Assembly: GCF_009671205.1 (NCBI RefSeq)
Contig: NZ_CP045309.1
Span: forward strand, 2,294,001 to 2,358,000
Reading direction: 5' to 3'
Source of the DNA: Micromonospora terminaliae
Lineage (GTDB): Bacteria; Actinomycetota; Actinomycetes; Mycobacteriales; Micromonosporaceae
Length of the DNA stretch: 64,000 bases
Part shown: one piece after another, positions 33,895 to 42,824 of the stretch
How the letters are laid out: each line of letters starts with the position of its first letter
Position numbering within the stretch: position 1 is the first letter of the stretch
Made by a program: the position numbers and the translations under genes
Notes under the pieces: model-generated
Database searches by the model: none
Seen by the model: only the letters and a program-made list of their open reading frames with translations
Told to the model about the DNA's origin: nothing

Positions 33895-34868
33895 ATCATA
33901 CGGCGGCGCACCCGCCATACCACCACACCGATCAGGACCGCCGCGACGGCGACGAACAGGGCCGCCTCAATGAGTTGGAACGTCCAGAACCGGTCGGCCG
34001 GGTGGTAGACCCCGAACTGCTGGATGCCGCGCGCGTGCAGGAACTGGTTGAGGTTGGTGCCGGCCCGGTTGGCGGCGGCCTCCAGCTCGTAGTACTCGGT
34101 CCAGCTCAGCCTTCGGCCGGTGGCGTCCGCGTAGCCGTGTTCGATCCTCCAGTCAGCGAAGCTGGGCACGGGCCAGTGCCCCGCCTGGTCCGTCGAGCCG
34201 CTGACGGGGACCGGCTCCATGGTGGTGAGCGGGGTGGCGTACGCGGGACGGGCCAGCAGCGCCACCGACATCCGGGCGGCGAGGAACGCTCCGAACGCGA
34301 CGCCGAACGCGGGCAGGCTGCGCCGCAGGATCGCCCCCGTGGCGGTGGCGACGCCGAACGCGAACAGCGCGTACGCCAGCGGAACAAGTCCCTCCAGGTC
34401 GAAGGCGTCGTACTGGAACCGCCCTTCCCACGCGTCGAAGGGCTGACGGAACCAGGTGAGCACCGCGGTGAACATCCCGGTGAGCGCGACGGTTACGCCG
34501 GCCAGTGCCGCGAGCTTGGTGGCCAGCCAGCGCATCCGCGGCACGGCCTGCGTCCAGGCGAGCTGCCAGGTGCCGCCCTCCAGTTCGCGCGCGAGCAGCG
34601 GCGCACCGAGGAACGCACCGATGACGATGGGGACCAGATAGAAGCCCGCCAGGAGGTTCTCGACGTACCCGTACTCCTCGTCGAGCCGGCGGAAGGAGGC
34701 CGCGCAGCCCTCGTTGACACCGGCCTCTCCCGCACACCGGGCGGGACCGCCGGGGAACAGGTCGTGGGCGTGCGTCCCGAGCACGAGCAGGGCGATGCCG
34801 AACATGCCGACAAGCAGACCCAGGACACCGACCTCGGCCCGGTGCTGGCGCCAGATCAACCACGTCAT
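33891..34868 (-). CDS. ABC transporter permease (GntR-linked)
   Basis: 325-aa membrane protein starting MTWLIWRQHRAEVGVLGLLV, the usual N-terminus of actinobacterial permeases linked to YtrA-type GntR regulators. About six helices are visible, with a long extracytoplasmic loop between the last two (nt about 33970-34250). The LARELEGGTWQLAWTQAVPR loop is characteristic. Last gene of the gntR-ATPase-permease operon; its start overlaps the ATPase stop by four bases. Confidence 0.87.
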   Translation of the reverse strand: MTWLIWRQHRAEVGVLGLLVGMFGIALLVLGTHAHDLFPGGPARCAGEAGVNEGCAASFRRLDEEYGYVENLLAGFYLVPIVIGAFLGAPLLARELEGGTWQLAWTQAVPRMRWLATKLAALAGVTVALTGMFTAVLTWFRQPFDAWEGRFQYDAFDLEGLVPLAYALFAFGVATATGAILRRSLPAFGVAFGAFLAARMSVALLARPAYATPLTTMEPVPVSGSTDQAGHWPVPSFADWRIEHGYADATGRRLSWTEYYELEAAANRAGTNLNQFLHARGIQQFGVYHPADRFWTFQLIEAALFVAVAAVLIGVVVWRVRRRMI

Positions 34869-35764
34869 GCCGCCACCCCCGACCTGACCGCGGGGCTCGG
34901 CTCGGTCGGCCGGCGCAGGTACGCCAGCACCAGGTCCTCCAGCGCCACCGGCTGGGCCTGCCAGCCGGGCGCGGTGGTGATCGCGCCGTCGCGTACCAGC
35001 AGGGTCGTGTGCCGGTCGCTGTGGACGGCCTCCACGACGGTGCCGGCGCGGTCGAGGTCGGTGTCCGTGCGCGGGCCGACGAGCAGCCGGTGCTCGGCGA
35101 GGAGGGTGTCGATGTCACCCGTGAGCGTGACCCGGCCGTGGTTGAGCACGATCAGGTGATCGCAGACGCGCTCCAGCTCGTGCACGAGGTGGGAGGAGAA
35201 CAGGACGGTCACCCCGCCTTCGGCGACCGCGCCCATGAGGATCTGGAGGAACTCGTGCCGGGCCAGCGGGTCGAGACTGGCCACCGGCTCGTCGAGGACG
35301 AGCAGGTCCGGTCGCTTCGCCAGGGCCAGGGCCAACGCGACCTGCGCCTGCTGCCCGCCGGAGAGCGCACCGGTTCTGCGGTCGAGCGGGATGCCGAGCT
35401 TCGCCAGCCGGCGTTCGGCCAGCCCCTGGTCGAACCGCAGGTTGCAGGCCCGGCCGAAGCGGAGCATCTCGGCGACGGTGAAGCGCTTGTACAGCGGATG
35501 GTCCTGGGCCAGGAACCCGACCCGGGACAGGGTGTGCGGGGTGCTGGCGGTGACGTCGTGGCCGAGGACCTCCACGGTGCCGGTGCTCGGCGCCAGCAAC
35601 CCGACGACCAGGCGCAGCAGCGTGGTCTTACCCGCGCCGTTCGGCCCGACCAGGGCGATCACGCCGCCGGCCGGCAGGGTCAGGGTGCAGTCGCGCAGCG
35701 CCCAGCCCTTCCGGTATCGCTTGCCCACACCGTCGGTGCGCAGCGCGACCTCGGTCTCTGTCAC
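34865..35764 (-). CDS. ABC transporter ATP-binding protein (GntR-linked)
   Basis: 299-aa ATPase: Walker A GPNGAGKTT, LSGGQQAQVALALALAKRPD signature, Walker B LLVLDEPVASLDPLAR and switch FSSHLVHELERV. The C-terminal 70 residues form the small extra domain seen in YtrB/BcrA-type exporter ATPases. It overlaps both neighbours by four bases. Such systems export peptides or cell-envelope stressors, but no substrate can be read here. Confidence 0.9.
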   Translation of the reverse strand: MTETEVALRTDGVGKRYRKGWALRDCTLTLPAGGVIALVGPNGAGKTTLLRLVVGLLAPSTGTVEVLGHDVTASTPHTLSRVGFLAQDHPLYKRFTVAEMLRFGRACNLRFDQGLAERRLAKLGIPLDRRTGALSGGQQAQVALALALAKRPDLLVLDEPVASLDPLARHEFLQILMGAVAEGGVTVLFSSHLVHELERVCDHLIVLNHGRVTLTGDIDTLLAEHRLLVGPRTDTDLDRAGTVVEAVHSDRHTTLLVRDGAITTAPGWQAQPVALEDLVLAYLRRPTEPSPAVRSGVAA

Positions 35765-36156
35765 GCCACGTCCTCATTCCTGGTCTGCTGGTGGACGGAG
35801 GTGAAGAGCGCGTTGACCGCCTGCTCGTCGAGGCCGGCGCCGTAGGCGCGGCGCAGCCAGGTCGCCAGGGCGCGGCGCAGCGACGTGTACGTCGATGCCG
35901 GCATCGCGGCCACCTGCTGTTCGTTGACGAATGTGCCCTGGCCGGGCCGGCCGGTGACCAGGTTCTCCTGCTCCAGCTGCCGGTACGCCTTGGCGACGGT
36001 GTTCGGATTGATCGCCAGGTCCTCGACCACCTCGCGGATGAGCGGCAGGCGGTCGCCGGGTTGGAGGAAGCCCAGCAGCACCGCCTGGCGGACCTGCTGG
36101 ACGAGTTGCAGGTACGGCGGCACGCCGGAGTGGGCGTCGAGCCGGAAGACGAACAC
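35761..36156 (-). CDS. GntR-family repressor, YtrA subgroup
   Basis: 131-aa repressor: GntR winged helix (GVPPYLQLVQQVRQAVLLGF, REVVEDLAINPNTVAKAYRQ, GRPGQGTFV) and only a short helical C-terminal dimerisation tail, which defines the YtrA group. It heads the operon with the ABC ATPase and permease. A 13-bp perfect inverted repeat just upstream of its ATG is its probable operator, so the operon is autoregulated and derepressed by an envelope-active inducer. Confidence 0.92.
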   Translation of the reverse strand: MFVFRLDAHSGVPPYLQLVQQVRQAVLLGFLQPGDRLPLIREVVEDLAINPNTVAKAYRQLEQENLVTGRPGQGTFVNEQQVAAMPASTYTSLRRALATWLRRAYGAGLDEQAVNALFTSVHQQTRNEDVA

Positions 36157-36166
36157 AGTGCCCCCT

Positions 36167-36198
36167 TGCTGCTTTACTAGGAAGGTAGTAAAGCAGCA
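36167..36198. promoter_or_regulatory. GntR/YtrA operator: 13-bp perfect inverted repeat
   Basis: TGCTGCTTTACTA (36167-36179) and TAGTAAAGCAGCA (36186-36198) are exact inverted repeats with a 6-bp GGAAGG spacer, ten bases upstream of the gntR ATG. The inner TACTA/TAGTA fits the style of YtrA-type operators. Confidence 0.8.
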
Positions 36199-36265
36199 GG
36201 TTGGCGGTCAAGAGAGCCGGCGCGCCCGCAGGACACTCGGCCGATGTGGCGTGCGACTTCTTCGC

Positions 36266-37127
36266 CTAGGGCTCGAGCGTGGCGGGCATGCCGAACGCGG
36301 CGACGTGACGGGCGCCGATGAAGGCGTTGCTCTCCACGATCTTCCCGTTCTCGATCCGGAGCACGTCGACGACCAGGGCCTCGTAGTGCGGGCAGCCGGG
36401 CCGGCGGAGATAGTTGATCAGCGCCGGGCGCCCGTTGGCCGAGGTCGGGAACGTACGCCAGTCGAGCGGCCGGCCGAGGAACTCGGAGGCCGCGTCGATC
36501 CCGACGACCGCAGGCTCGGGCGGCATCGTGATCCGTACGTCCTCGGCGAGCAGTGCCCGGATCGTCTCCGGGTCCTTCGCGCTGGTAGCGGCGCAGGATC
36601 TCTTCGTCCTCGCTGGTGAGCTGCGGGCGGCGCCAGTCCTTCGGGTCCGACGGAGCGCGCCCCCGGAGGGTGTGGCGGGCCCGCTGGAGGAGGCTGTTGG
36701 CGGCCGCTACGGCGGTGCCGAGCGCGGCGGCGATCTCCGGTGGCGTCCAGCCGTGGACGTCGCGCAGCACGAAGGCCGCCCGCTGCCGCGGCGGCAGGTA
36801 CCTGAGCGCTGCGATCAGGGCCAGCTCGACGGTCTCCCGGGCGGCGACACCGGTCTGCGGGTCGTCGGCCAGCAGGGCGTCGGGATAGGGACCGAGCTCA
36901 ATGGACCACTCCAGCGGGTCACCATACGGCACCGTCCGGTGACCGGCCGCCTTGCGGCTGTCGAGGAAGACATTCGTGGCGATCCGGTAGAACCAGGTGC
37001 GCGCCGACGCCCGGCCCTCGAAGCGGTCGCGAGCCCGCCAGGCACGCAGGAAGGTCTCCTGCACCAGGTCGTCCGCGTCGGCGACGTTCCCGGCGAGGCG
37101 GTAGCAGTGCACGTGTGTGGGCGGCAC
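36266..37127 (-). pseudogene. ECF sigma factor with SnoaL-like domain, truncated and frameshifted
   Basis: Remnant of a SigJ/ECF41-like or TIGR02960-type sigma factor. From 37127 one frame gives region 2 (HCYRLAGNVADADDLVQETF, ARTWFYRIATNVFLDSRK) and region 4 (LPPRQRAAFVLRDVHGWTPP, then AANSLLQRARHTLR). Near 36580 the frame breaks; a second frame continues ETIRALLAEDVRITMPPEPA and the SnoaL-like domain (WRTFPTSANGRPALINYLRR ... SNAFIGARHVAAFGMPAT) to the TAG at 36266. The 5' end is also short: the GTG start leaves only about six residues before HCYR, where family members have 30 or more. Two independent defects make this a pseudogene, not just a sequence error. Confidence 0.75.
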
Positions 37128-37174
37128 CGCTAACCGATCCGCCGGTGTCCGCCGGACCTGGCATTCTTGGGGGC

Positions 37175-37462
37175 ATGTGCAGGAACATTCGCGTGCTTCA
37201 CAACTTCGAGCCGCCGGCGACCGAGGACGAGATCGAGGCCGCCGCCATCCAGTACGTGCGCAAGGTCAGCGGCTCGACCCGGCCGTCCACGGCCAACGAG
37301 GAGGCGTTCGACGAGGCGGTCCGCGCGGTGACGGCGGCCACCCGGACCCTGCTGGACAGCCTCGTGACGAAGGCGCCTCCCCGCGACCGCGAGGTGGAGG
37401 CCGCGAAGGCCCGGGCGCGCGCCGCCGAACGGTACGGCGTCCGAGGGGCGACGGCGGGCTGA
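37175..37462 (+). CDS. DUF2277 family protein
   Basis: 95-aa protein with the whole DUF2277 pattern: MCRNIRVLHNFEPPATEDEI at the N-terminus, YVRKVSGSTRPS, and a C-terminal helix with PPRDREVEAAKARARAAERY. Function unknown; many members are encoded near stress or repair genes. The ATG at 37175 follows a GGGGG run. It is divergent from the sigma-factor remnant; an ancestral shared promoter region may have been damaged, since only 47 nt separate the starts. Confidence 0.88.
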   Translation: MCRNIRVLHNFEPPATEDEIEAAAIQYVRKVSGSTRPSTANEEAFDEAVRAVTAATRTLLDSLVTKAPPRDREVEAAKARARAAERYGVRGATAG

Positions 37463-37479
37463 CGGCCGCCGCGCACTGG

Positions 37480-38406
37480 TCACGAGGTCTCGTCCGCGAC
37501 CTGGATGATCGTCTTGCCGGGCGTGCGGTGGCGGCGGGCGAACGCGGAGACCGTCTCGGACAGCGGTCGCACGGCGCCGACGATGGGCTTGAGCCGTCCG
37601 GTACGGACGCGCTCGGCCAGGTCGGCCAGCTGGGCGCGGTCGGGTTCGACGACGAAGAAGACGGCTCGCCCGTCCTTGGGCTGCACGCTGGGCGGCGCGG
37701 CGATGGTGACGAGGGTGCCGCCCGGGCGTACCAGCTCGGTCGATCGCGCGAGGATGTCGCCGCCGATGACGTCGAACACCACGTCCACCTCGCCGGCCTG
37801 CTGGAGATCGTCGGCGTCCAGGTCGAGGAAGGTCTGCGCCCCGAGGCGGAGCGCGACCTCCCGGTCGTCGGCCCGGCCGGTGCCGATGACCCGGGCGCCC
37901 GCCTCCCGGGCGAGTTGCACGGCGATCGATCCGACGCCGCCCGCGGCGCCGTGGATCAGGACGGTCTGTCCGGTCCTGAGGTGGGCGTGGTCGAACAGCC
38001 CCTGCCAGGCGGTCAGCCCCGAAATGGGCAGGGCGGCGGCCACGGTGTGGTCGATGTCGGCCGCGAGGGGAGCGAGGTTGCGGGCCTCCACCGCGGTGAA
38101 CTCGGCCAGGGACCCGTCACGGGCCCAGTCGGTCAACCCGAACACCCGCTGGCCCACGGTGAGGCCGGTGGTCCCGAAGCCGAGCTCGACCACGACTCCG
38201 GACAGCTCGTGCCCGGGGATGGTGGGTGTCCGGTCACGGCCGGCGCGATCGGTCCACGTCGCCGGCCAGTCGAGTTCTCCGGGGGTGAAGCCCGCGGCGT
38301 GCACACGCACGATGACGTCGTTCTCCGCCGCGTGCGGGTACGGCATGTCGGTCAGGGTGAGCCCGCCGACACCAGCGTCACGGTCTCGTACGGTGATCGC
38401 TCGCAT
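37480..38406 (-). CDS. NADP-dependent MDR oxidoreductase (quinone-reductase type)
   Basis: 308-aa zinc-independent medium-chain dehydrogenase/reductase. The GroES-like N-terminal half has AAGFTPGELDWP and IPGHELSGVVVELG; the Rossmann half has TVLIHGAAGGVGSIAVQLAR (NADP site) and VDVVFDVIGGDI. Typical substrates are quinones or enones. It is transcribed toward the DUF2277 gene and lies 60 nt downstream of the HD gene, probably in one unit divergent from the GlxA-type regulator. Confidence 0.88.
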   Translation of the reverse strand: MRAITVRDRDAGVGGLTLTDMPYPHAAENDVIVRVHAAGFTPGELDWPATWTDRAGRDRTPTIPGHELSGVVVELGFGTTGLTVGQRVFGLTDWARDGSLAEFTAVEARNLAPLAADIDHTVAAALPISGLTAWQGLFDHAHLRTGQTVLIHGAAGGVGSIAVQLAREAGARVIGTGRADDREVALRLGAQTFLDLDADDLQQAGEVDVVFDVIGGDILARSTELVRPGGTLVTIAAPPSVQPKDGRAVFFVVEPDRAQLADLAERVRTGRLKPIVGAVRPLSETVSAFARRHRTPGKTIIQVADETS

Positions 38407-38466
38407 TCTCGAAATCCTTCCAGGAAACGTCGTCGGTACGGGCCGGCTCGGCGATCACGGACCCCG

Positions 38467-39105
38467 TCAGCTCGGCCAGGGCGAACCGAGCATGCGCTCG
38501 ACCGTCGTCACGCGGTGGAACCCGGGGAGGAAGTGTTCGAGCACGTCGGAGTTCACGGTGCCGTTCGTCGTTTCGGGGCGGTTCTTCAGCCCGTCGACGT
38601 AGGTGCGCAGGAACTCGTTCTTGAAGTCCCCTCGCGGATGGGCGGCGAGGATCTCGGCCAGCTGATCCTGTTCCAGCTCGTCCAGGCCGAGGCCGAGCAC
38701 GTCGGTCAGGACACCGAGGTATGTGGTCGCGATCTCCGGCGCCATCCGGTGGGGGATGCCCGGCGTGGTGTGCAGCGCGATCGCCGTCCAGACGGTCTCG
38801 GCGGCGGCCGCCGAGAAGCCCCGGTCCAGGAGGAACGTGCGCGCGTGGTCGGCGCCGTCGACCTCGAAGCGCTGCTCGACGTCGGAGAAGGAAGTCAGGA
38901 GACCGGTGTCGTGGAACATGGCCGCCAGGTAGAGCAGCTCCGGGTCCGGCTTCACGCCGAGCTGGCGAGCGTGCATGAGGCCGAAGAAGAAGACCCGTCG
39001 GGAGTGGTGGTAGATGAGGGGGCTGGTCGTGTCCTGGATGCGCCTGGTCGCTTCGGCGACCGCCGCGGTCTCCGGAATCTCCAAGCCCGCGATGACCTCT
39101 GGCAT
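38467..39105 (-). CDS. HD-domain hydrolase, cyanamide-hydratase-like
   Basis: 212-aa HD-domain protein: first metal His in LIYHHSRRVFFFG (His33/34), the HD pair His65-Asp66 in AAMFHDTGLL, and further His in WTAIALHTTPGIPHRMAPE. The pattern resembles the HD proteins annotated as cyanamide hydratases in fungi and bacteria; the substrate here is untested. The ATG at 39105 has GGAG four bases upstream, and an ATG 48 nt earlier adds only unconserved residues. It is divergent from the glxA-like gene. Confidence 0.8.
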   Translation of the reverse strand: MPEVIAGLEIPETAAVAEATRRIQDTTSPLIYHHSRRVFFFGLMHARQLGVKPDPELLYLAAMFHDTGLLTSFSDVEQRFEVDGADHARTFLLDRGFSAAAAETVWTAIALHTTPGIPHRMAPEIATTYLGVLTDVLGLGLDELEQDQLAEILAAHPRGDFKNEFLRTYVDGLKNRPETTNGTVNSDVLEHFLPGFHRVTTVERMLGSPWPS

Positions 39106-39280
39106 GATCTCCGACCTTCCGGCAGGGGTGTGTCCGGCCTCCATGCTGCCCACCGATCGTCGTACGGCGCCGCCTTCGTCCGGCCAGGAATCACCTATAT
39201 CCGGACAGGGCGTCGCCCGTCGCGGCCCGCGCCCGTGGTCGTAACGTGGGTGACCGGGGATCGGGCGGGAAGGGATCGGA

Positions 39281-40258
39281 ATGGTGGAAGGTAACCCTCA
39301 CCGCGTCGCGATCTTCGTGTACGACGGGGTGACGTTGCTGGACGTCGCCGGTCCCGCGGAGGTGTTCAAGGAGGCGAACAGGTTCGGCGCCGACTACCGG
39401 ATCGTGCTGCTGTCGCCCACCGGCGCGGACGTCACGTCGAACCTCGGGGTCCGGATCGCGGTCGACGGCGCCGTCTCGGCGGAGCCGGCTTCCGACACGC
39501 TATTGGTGGCCGGCTCCGACCGCTATCCGCGCGCCCCTGTGCCCGCCGAGCTGGCGGACGCCGCCCGGGCACCGGCGGCGGTGGCGGGCCGGGTCGCGTC
39601 GATCTGCACCGGGGCGTTCGTCCTCGCCGCCGCCGGCCTCCTCGACGGCAAGCGCGCGACCACCCACTGGCAGGTCGCGCACGAGCTGGCCGCCCGGTGT
39701 CCGACGTGCCGCGTCGAGCCCGACGCGATCTACGTCCGCGACGGCACCACCTACACGTCGGCCGGGGTGACGGCCGGTATCGACCTGGCGCTCGCTCTCG
39801 TCGAGGACGACCACGGGCCGGATCTGGCGCGCGACGTCGCCCGTGCCCTCGTGGTGTACATGCAGCGTGCGGGCGGCCAGTCCCAGTTCTCGGCGCCGCT
39901 GCAAGGGCCGCCGCCCCGCTCGCCGGCTCTCCGTACCGTCACCGATTTGGTCACGGCGAACCCCCGCGGGGACCACTCGCTCGGTGCGCTCGCGAAACAT
40001 CTCAACGTGAGCACCCGGCAGCTCACCCGGCTCTTCCACGACGAGCTGTCCACGACACCGGCCCGCTACGTCGAGAACATCCGATTCGACATGGCCCGGG
40101 CGCTTCTCGACCAGGGACACACCGCGACGCAGGCCGCTACGCTCGCCGGGTTTCCCAGCTACGAGAGCATGCGACGGGTCTTCGCCCGGAAACTGTCGAT
40201 CAGCCCCGCCGCCTACCAACGCCGGTTCAGCACGACCCGCCGCACCGGCGCGGGTTAG
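39281..40258 (+). CDS. GlxA-family transcriptional regulator (DJ-1/PfpI + AraC HTH)
   Basis: 325-aa regulator. Residues 8-185 form a DJ-1/PfpI-like domain with VYDGVTLLDVAGPAEVF and the nucleophile-elbow Cys109 in SICTGAFVLAAAG. Residues about 220-315 are an AraC HTH (HSLGALAKHLNVSTRQLTRL, then ATLAGFPSYESMRRVFARKL). It probably activates the divergent HD/MDR unit. GTCCGG occurs three times in the gap (39132, 39178, and inverted at 39201), giving candidate binding sites. Confidence 0.92.
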   Translation: MVEGNPHRVAIFVYDGVTLLDVAGPAEVFKEANRFGADYRIVLLSPTGADVTSNLGVRIAVDGAVSAEPASDTLLVAGSDRYPRAPVPAELADAARAPAAVAGRVASICTGAFVLAAAGLLDGKRATTHWQVAHELAARCPTCRVEPDAIYVRDGTTYTSAGVTAGIDLALALVEDDHGPDLARDVARALVVYMQRAGGQSQFSAPLQGPPPRSPALRTVTDLVTANPRGDHSLGALAKHLNVSTRQLTRLFHDELSTTPARYVENIRFDMARALLDQGHTATQAATLAGFPSYESMRRVFARKLSISPAAYQRRFSTTRRTGAG

Positions 40259-40275
40259 TGCACACCGAGGGCGCA

Positions 40276-40314
40276 GGTGGGGCCCCGCGACCGGAACGGT
40301 AACGGGACCCCACC
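40276..40314. terminator. Bidirectional hairpin terminator
   Basis: GGTGGGG-C-CCCG (40276-40287) pairs with CGGG-A-CCCCACC (40303-40314), one internal mismatch, between the convergent GlxA-type and M1 peptidase genes. Confidence 0.65.
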
Positions 40315-40318
40315 GTCG

Positions 40319-41743
40319 TCACCAGGTCGTGGGCTTGCCCTTCTGGTACAGCCACACGTCGAAGAAGGCATCGAGGTTCTGCCCGGATTCCCGCTCGGCG
40401 AGGGCGACGAAGTCGGCCGTCGCGGCGTGGCCGTACCGGTGGCCGGCCGCCCACGCGCGCAGGATGCGGAAGAAGGTGGCATCGCCGACCTTGCCCCGCA
40501 ACGCGTGCAGGGTCATCGCCCCCCGGTTGTACGGGATGTTGCTGAACATGTCCTCGGGGCCCGGGTCGGCGAGGACGATCTGCCAGAACGACGACGACGC
40601 GGCGCGACCGTAGTTGCTGCTGCTGTTGAAGGTCTGGCTGACCGACGCGCCGCCGTTGTACTCGGTGTACATCCACTGGGCGTAGGTGGCGAAGCCCTCG
40701 TTGAGCCAGATGTCCGACCAACGCTCCGGGGAGACGCTGTCGCCGTACCACTGGTGTGCCAGCTCGTGCGCCATCGTGCCGACGCTCGCGGCGCTGGAGA
40801 AGATCGGCTTGGTCTGGGTCTCCAGGGCGTAGCCGACGTCGGGGGCCCGGTCGATGATCGCGCCGGTCGAGGCGAACGGGTACGGGCCGAACTGGGCGGA
40901 GAAGAAGTCGATCATCTTGGGGATCTGCGCGACCGCGGCGGCGGACCCGGCGACCTGCCGCGGGTCGACCGCGACGTACACGGGGATCCCGCTCGGCGTG
41001 GTCGACTCGGTGACCACGAAGGTGCCGATGGAGATGGTCGCCAGGTAGGTGGCCATCGGTTCGGTCGAGTCCCAGGTGAAGGTGGTCCAGCCGTCCCGGG
41101 TCTCCTTCGCCAGGAGCTGGCCGTTGCCGACGGCGGTGAGCCCTTCGGGCACCGTGGCGGTGAACCGGAAGGTGGCCTTGTCGGTCGGGTGGTCGTTGGT
41201 GGGCAGCCAGGCCGGCGTGCCCTGCGGCTCACCGACCACGAAGGCGCCGTCGTCGGTGGGCACCCAGCCTTCGATCGACCCGTCCGGGTCGGTGATCGGA
41301 CCGGGTACGCCGGAGTACCTCACCACCACGGTGAAGGCCCGCCCGGCCTTGAGCTTCGGGCGGGGCGTGACGACCAGTTCCTGGCCTTCCCGGACGAAGT
41401 CGGCCGCGTGCCCGTTGACCGTCAGCGACGAGATCTGCGGACCGCGGAAGTCCAGGTTGAACCGGTCGAGATCCTGCGTGGCGGTCGCCGTGACGGTGGC
41501 GGTCGCGGCCAGGAACCGGGTCGCCGGGTCGTAGGAGAAGGTCAGGTCGTAGTGCTGGACGTCGTACCCGCCGTTGCCCTCGTCCGGGAAGTACGGGTCG
41601 CCGACGCTCGCGGCGCCGGCCGAGTAGCGCGGGGCTCCGGGGTTGCCCGGTGCCGCGCCGGCCGAGCCCGGTGCCACCACCGAACCGACAGCCACCAGGG
41701 CGGCTGTGGCGAGCGCGGCACCGCGCAGGCGTGGGACTGTCAT
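40319..41743 (-). CDS. Secreted M1-family metallopeptidase
   Basis: 474-aa exported zinc aminopeptidase-like enzyme. A signal peptide (LRGAALATAALVAVGSVVAP, cleavage near residue 31) precedes the M1 N-terminal beta domain. The catalytic domain has HELAHQWYGD (HELAH 326-330) with the third ligand Glu349 in WLNEGFATYAQW. The exopeptidase GAMEN strand is replaced by GYALETQTKP, as in a short actinobacterial subgroup. The C-terminal helical domain of classic M1 enzymes is absent. It is convergent with the GlxA-type gene and followed upstream by a ROK kinase gene on the same strand after a 117-nt gap. Confidence 0.92.
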   Translation of the reverse strand: MTVPRLRGAALATAALVAVGSVVAPGSAGAAPGNPGAPRYSAGAASVGDPYFPDEGNGGYDVQHYDLTFSYDPATRFLAATATVTATATQDLDRFNLDFRGPQISSLTVNGHAADFVREGQELVVTPRPKLKAGRAFTVVVRYSGVPGPITDPDGSIEGWVPTDDGAFVVGEPQGTPAWLPTNDHPTDKATFRFTATVPEGLTAVGNGQLLAKETRDGWTTFTWDSTEPMATYLATISIGTFVVTESTTPSGIPVYVAVDPRQVAGSAAAVAQIPKMIDFFSAQFGPYPFASTGAIIDRAPDVGYALETQTKPIFSSAASVGTMAHELAHQWYGDSVSPERWSDIWLNEGFATYAQWMYTEYNGGASVSQTFNSSSNYGRAASSSFWQIVLADPGPEDMFSNIPYNRGAMTLHALRGKVGDATFFRILRAWAAGHRYGHAATADFVALAERESGQNLDAFFDVWLYQKGKPTTW

Positions 41744-41860
41744 GTGGATCCTCCCCCTTGGACTGCCGCGGCGGCGCCGGCCGCCGGACGCGTAGTCCCA
41801 TCCACCCGCACCGCACGGCCATCGTCAAGGTCCCCGGGCCGCGTCACCAGGGAGACCGGC

Positions 41861-42820
41861 TCATCCCTCGCCCGGCTCCGGTGCGCCCCAACCGTCGGGA
41901 ACGGACAGCCCGGCGAGCCGCCGGGCCAGGACGGCGGCGCCGATCTGTGCGGCCTGCGGACCGAAGGCGGAGCGCAGCACCGGTGGCGGCGTCCGCCAGG
42001 CGAGGGCCGCGCGCAGGGCGTCGCGTACCGGGTCGAAGAACAGCTCGCCCGCGTCCGCCAGCCCGCCGCCGAGGACGATGCTGGCCGGATCGAGGGTCAG
42101 GGTGAGGGTGGCCAGGGCGATCCCCAGCGCCTGGGTCGCGTCGTTCCAGACGGCCGCGGCGACCGGGTCGGTGGCCAGCGCGTCGGCGATGGCGCGGCTG
42201 TCCGCGCCCGGAGCGCCGCCGAGCCGGGCGTAGCGGCGGGCCAGCCCGCCGGCGGACGCGTAGACCTCCAGGCAGCCCCGCTGCCCGCAGCTGCACGGCT
42301 CGCCGCCGGGGTGGACCGGCATGTGGCCGACCTCGCCGGCCGAGCCGGTCGCGCCCGGCACCGGCTCGCCGTGCACCACCACCGCAGCGGCGATGCCGGT
42401 GCCCAGCGGCAGCAGCAGGAAGTCGTCCAGCCCCCGGGCCGCCCCGGCCACCGCCTCGGCGACACCGGCCGCCCGCGCGTCGTGCCCGACCGCCACCGGG
42501 AGCCCGAGGTCGTCCCCGACGAGGGCGCGGAGCGGCACGTTGCGGAACCGGAGGTTGGCGGCGTACCGCACCACCCCGTTCGTCTCGTCGACGAGGCCCG
42601 GCGTGACCACGCCGATCGCGGCGGGTGTGGCGCCGAGATCGAGCGCGTCGTCGCGCAGCTGCAGGCACAGGGACCGGACCGCCTTGACCGGGTCGTCGTC
42701 CGCGCACGACGGCACGGTCAGCGTGTGCCGGCGCCGGCCGTCCGCACCGACCACCGCCCCCTTGATGGTCGTTCCGCCGACGTCGACGGCGAGGACGCAC
42801 TGGTCTTCGGGCTGCGTCAC
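41861..42820 (-). CDS. ROK-family sugar kinase
   Basis: 319-aa kinase without a DNA-binding domain. Phosphate-binding LAVDVGGTTIKGAVV, PLGTGIAAAVVV, the EVGHMPV dyad and the full zinc motif CSCGQRGCLE are present, so it is probably a glucokinase- or N-acetylhexosamine-kinase-type enzyme. A GTG start lies four bases after the M81 stop, putting it last in the ROK regulator-M81-kinase operon. The cargo sugar is unknown; it should match what the divergent importer brings in. Confidence 0.9.
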   Translation of the reverse strand: MTQPEDQCVLAVDVGGTTIKGAVVGADGRRRHTLTVPSCADDDPVKAVRSLCLQLRDDALDLGATPAAIGVVTPGLVDETNGVVRYAANLRFRNVPLRALVGDDLGLPVAVGHDARAAGVAEAVAGAARGLDDFLLLPLGTGIAAAVVVHGEPVPGATGSAGEVGHMPVHPGGEPCSCGQRGCLEVYASAGGLARRYARLGGAPGADSRAIADALATDPVAAAVWNDATQALGIALATLTLTLDPASIVLGGGLADAGELFFDPVRDALRAALAWRTPPPVLRSAFGPQAAQIGAAVLARRLAGLSVPDGWGAPEPGEG

Positions 42821-42824
42821 GCGA

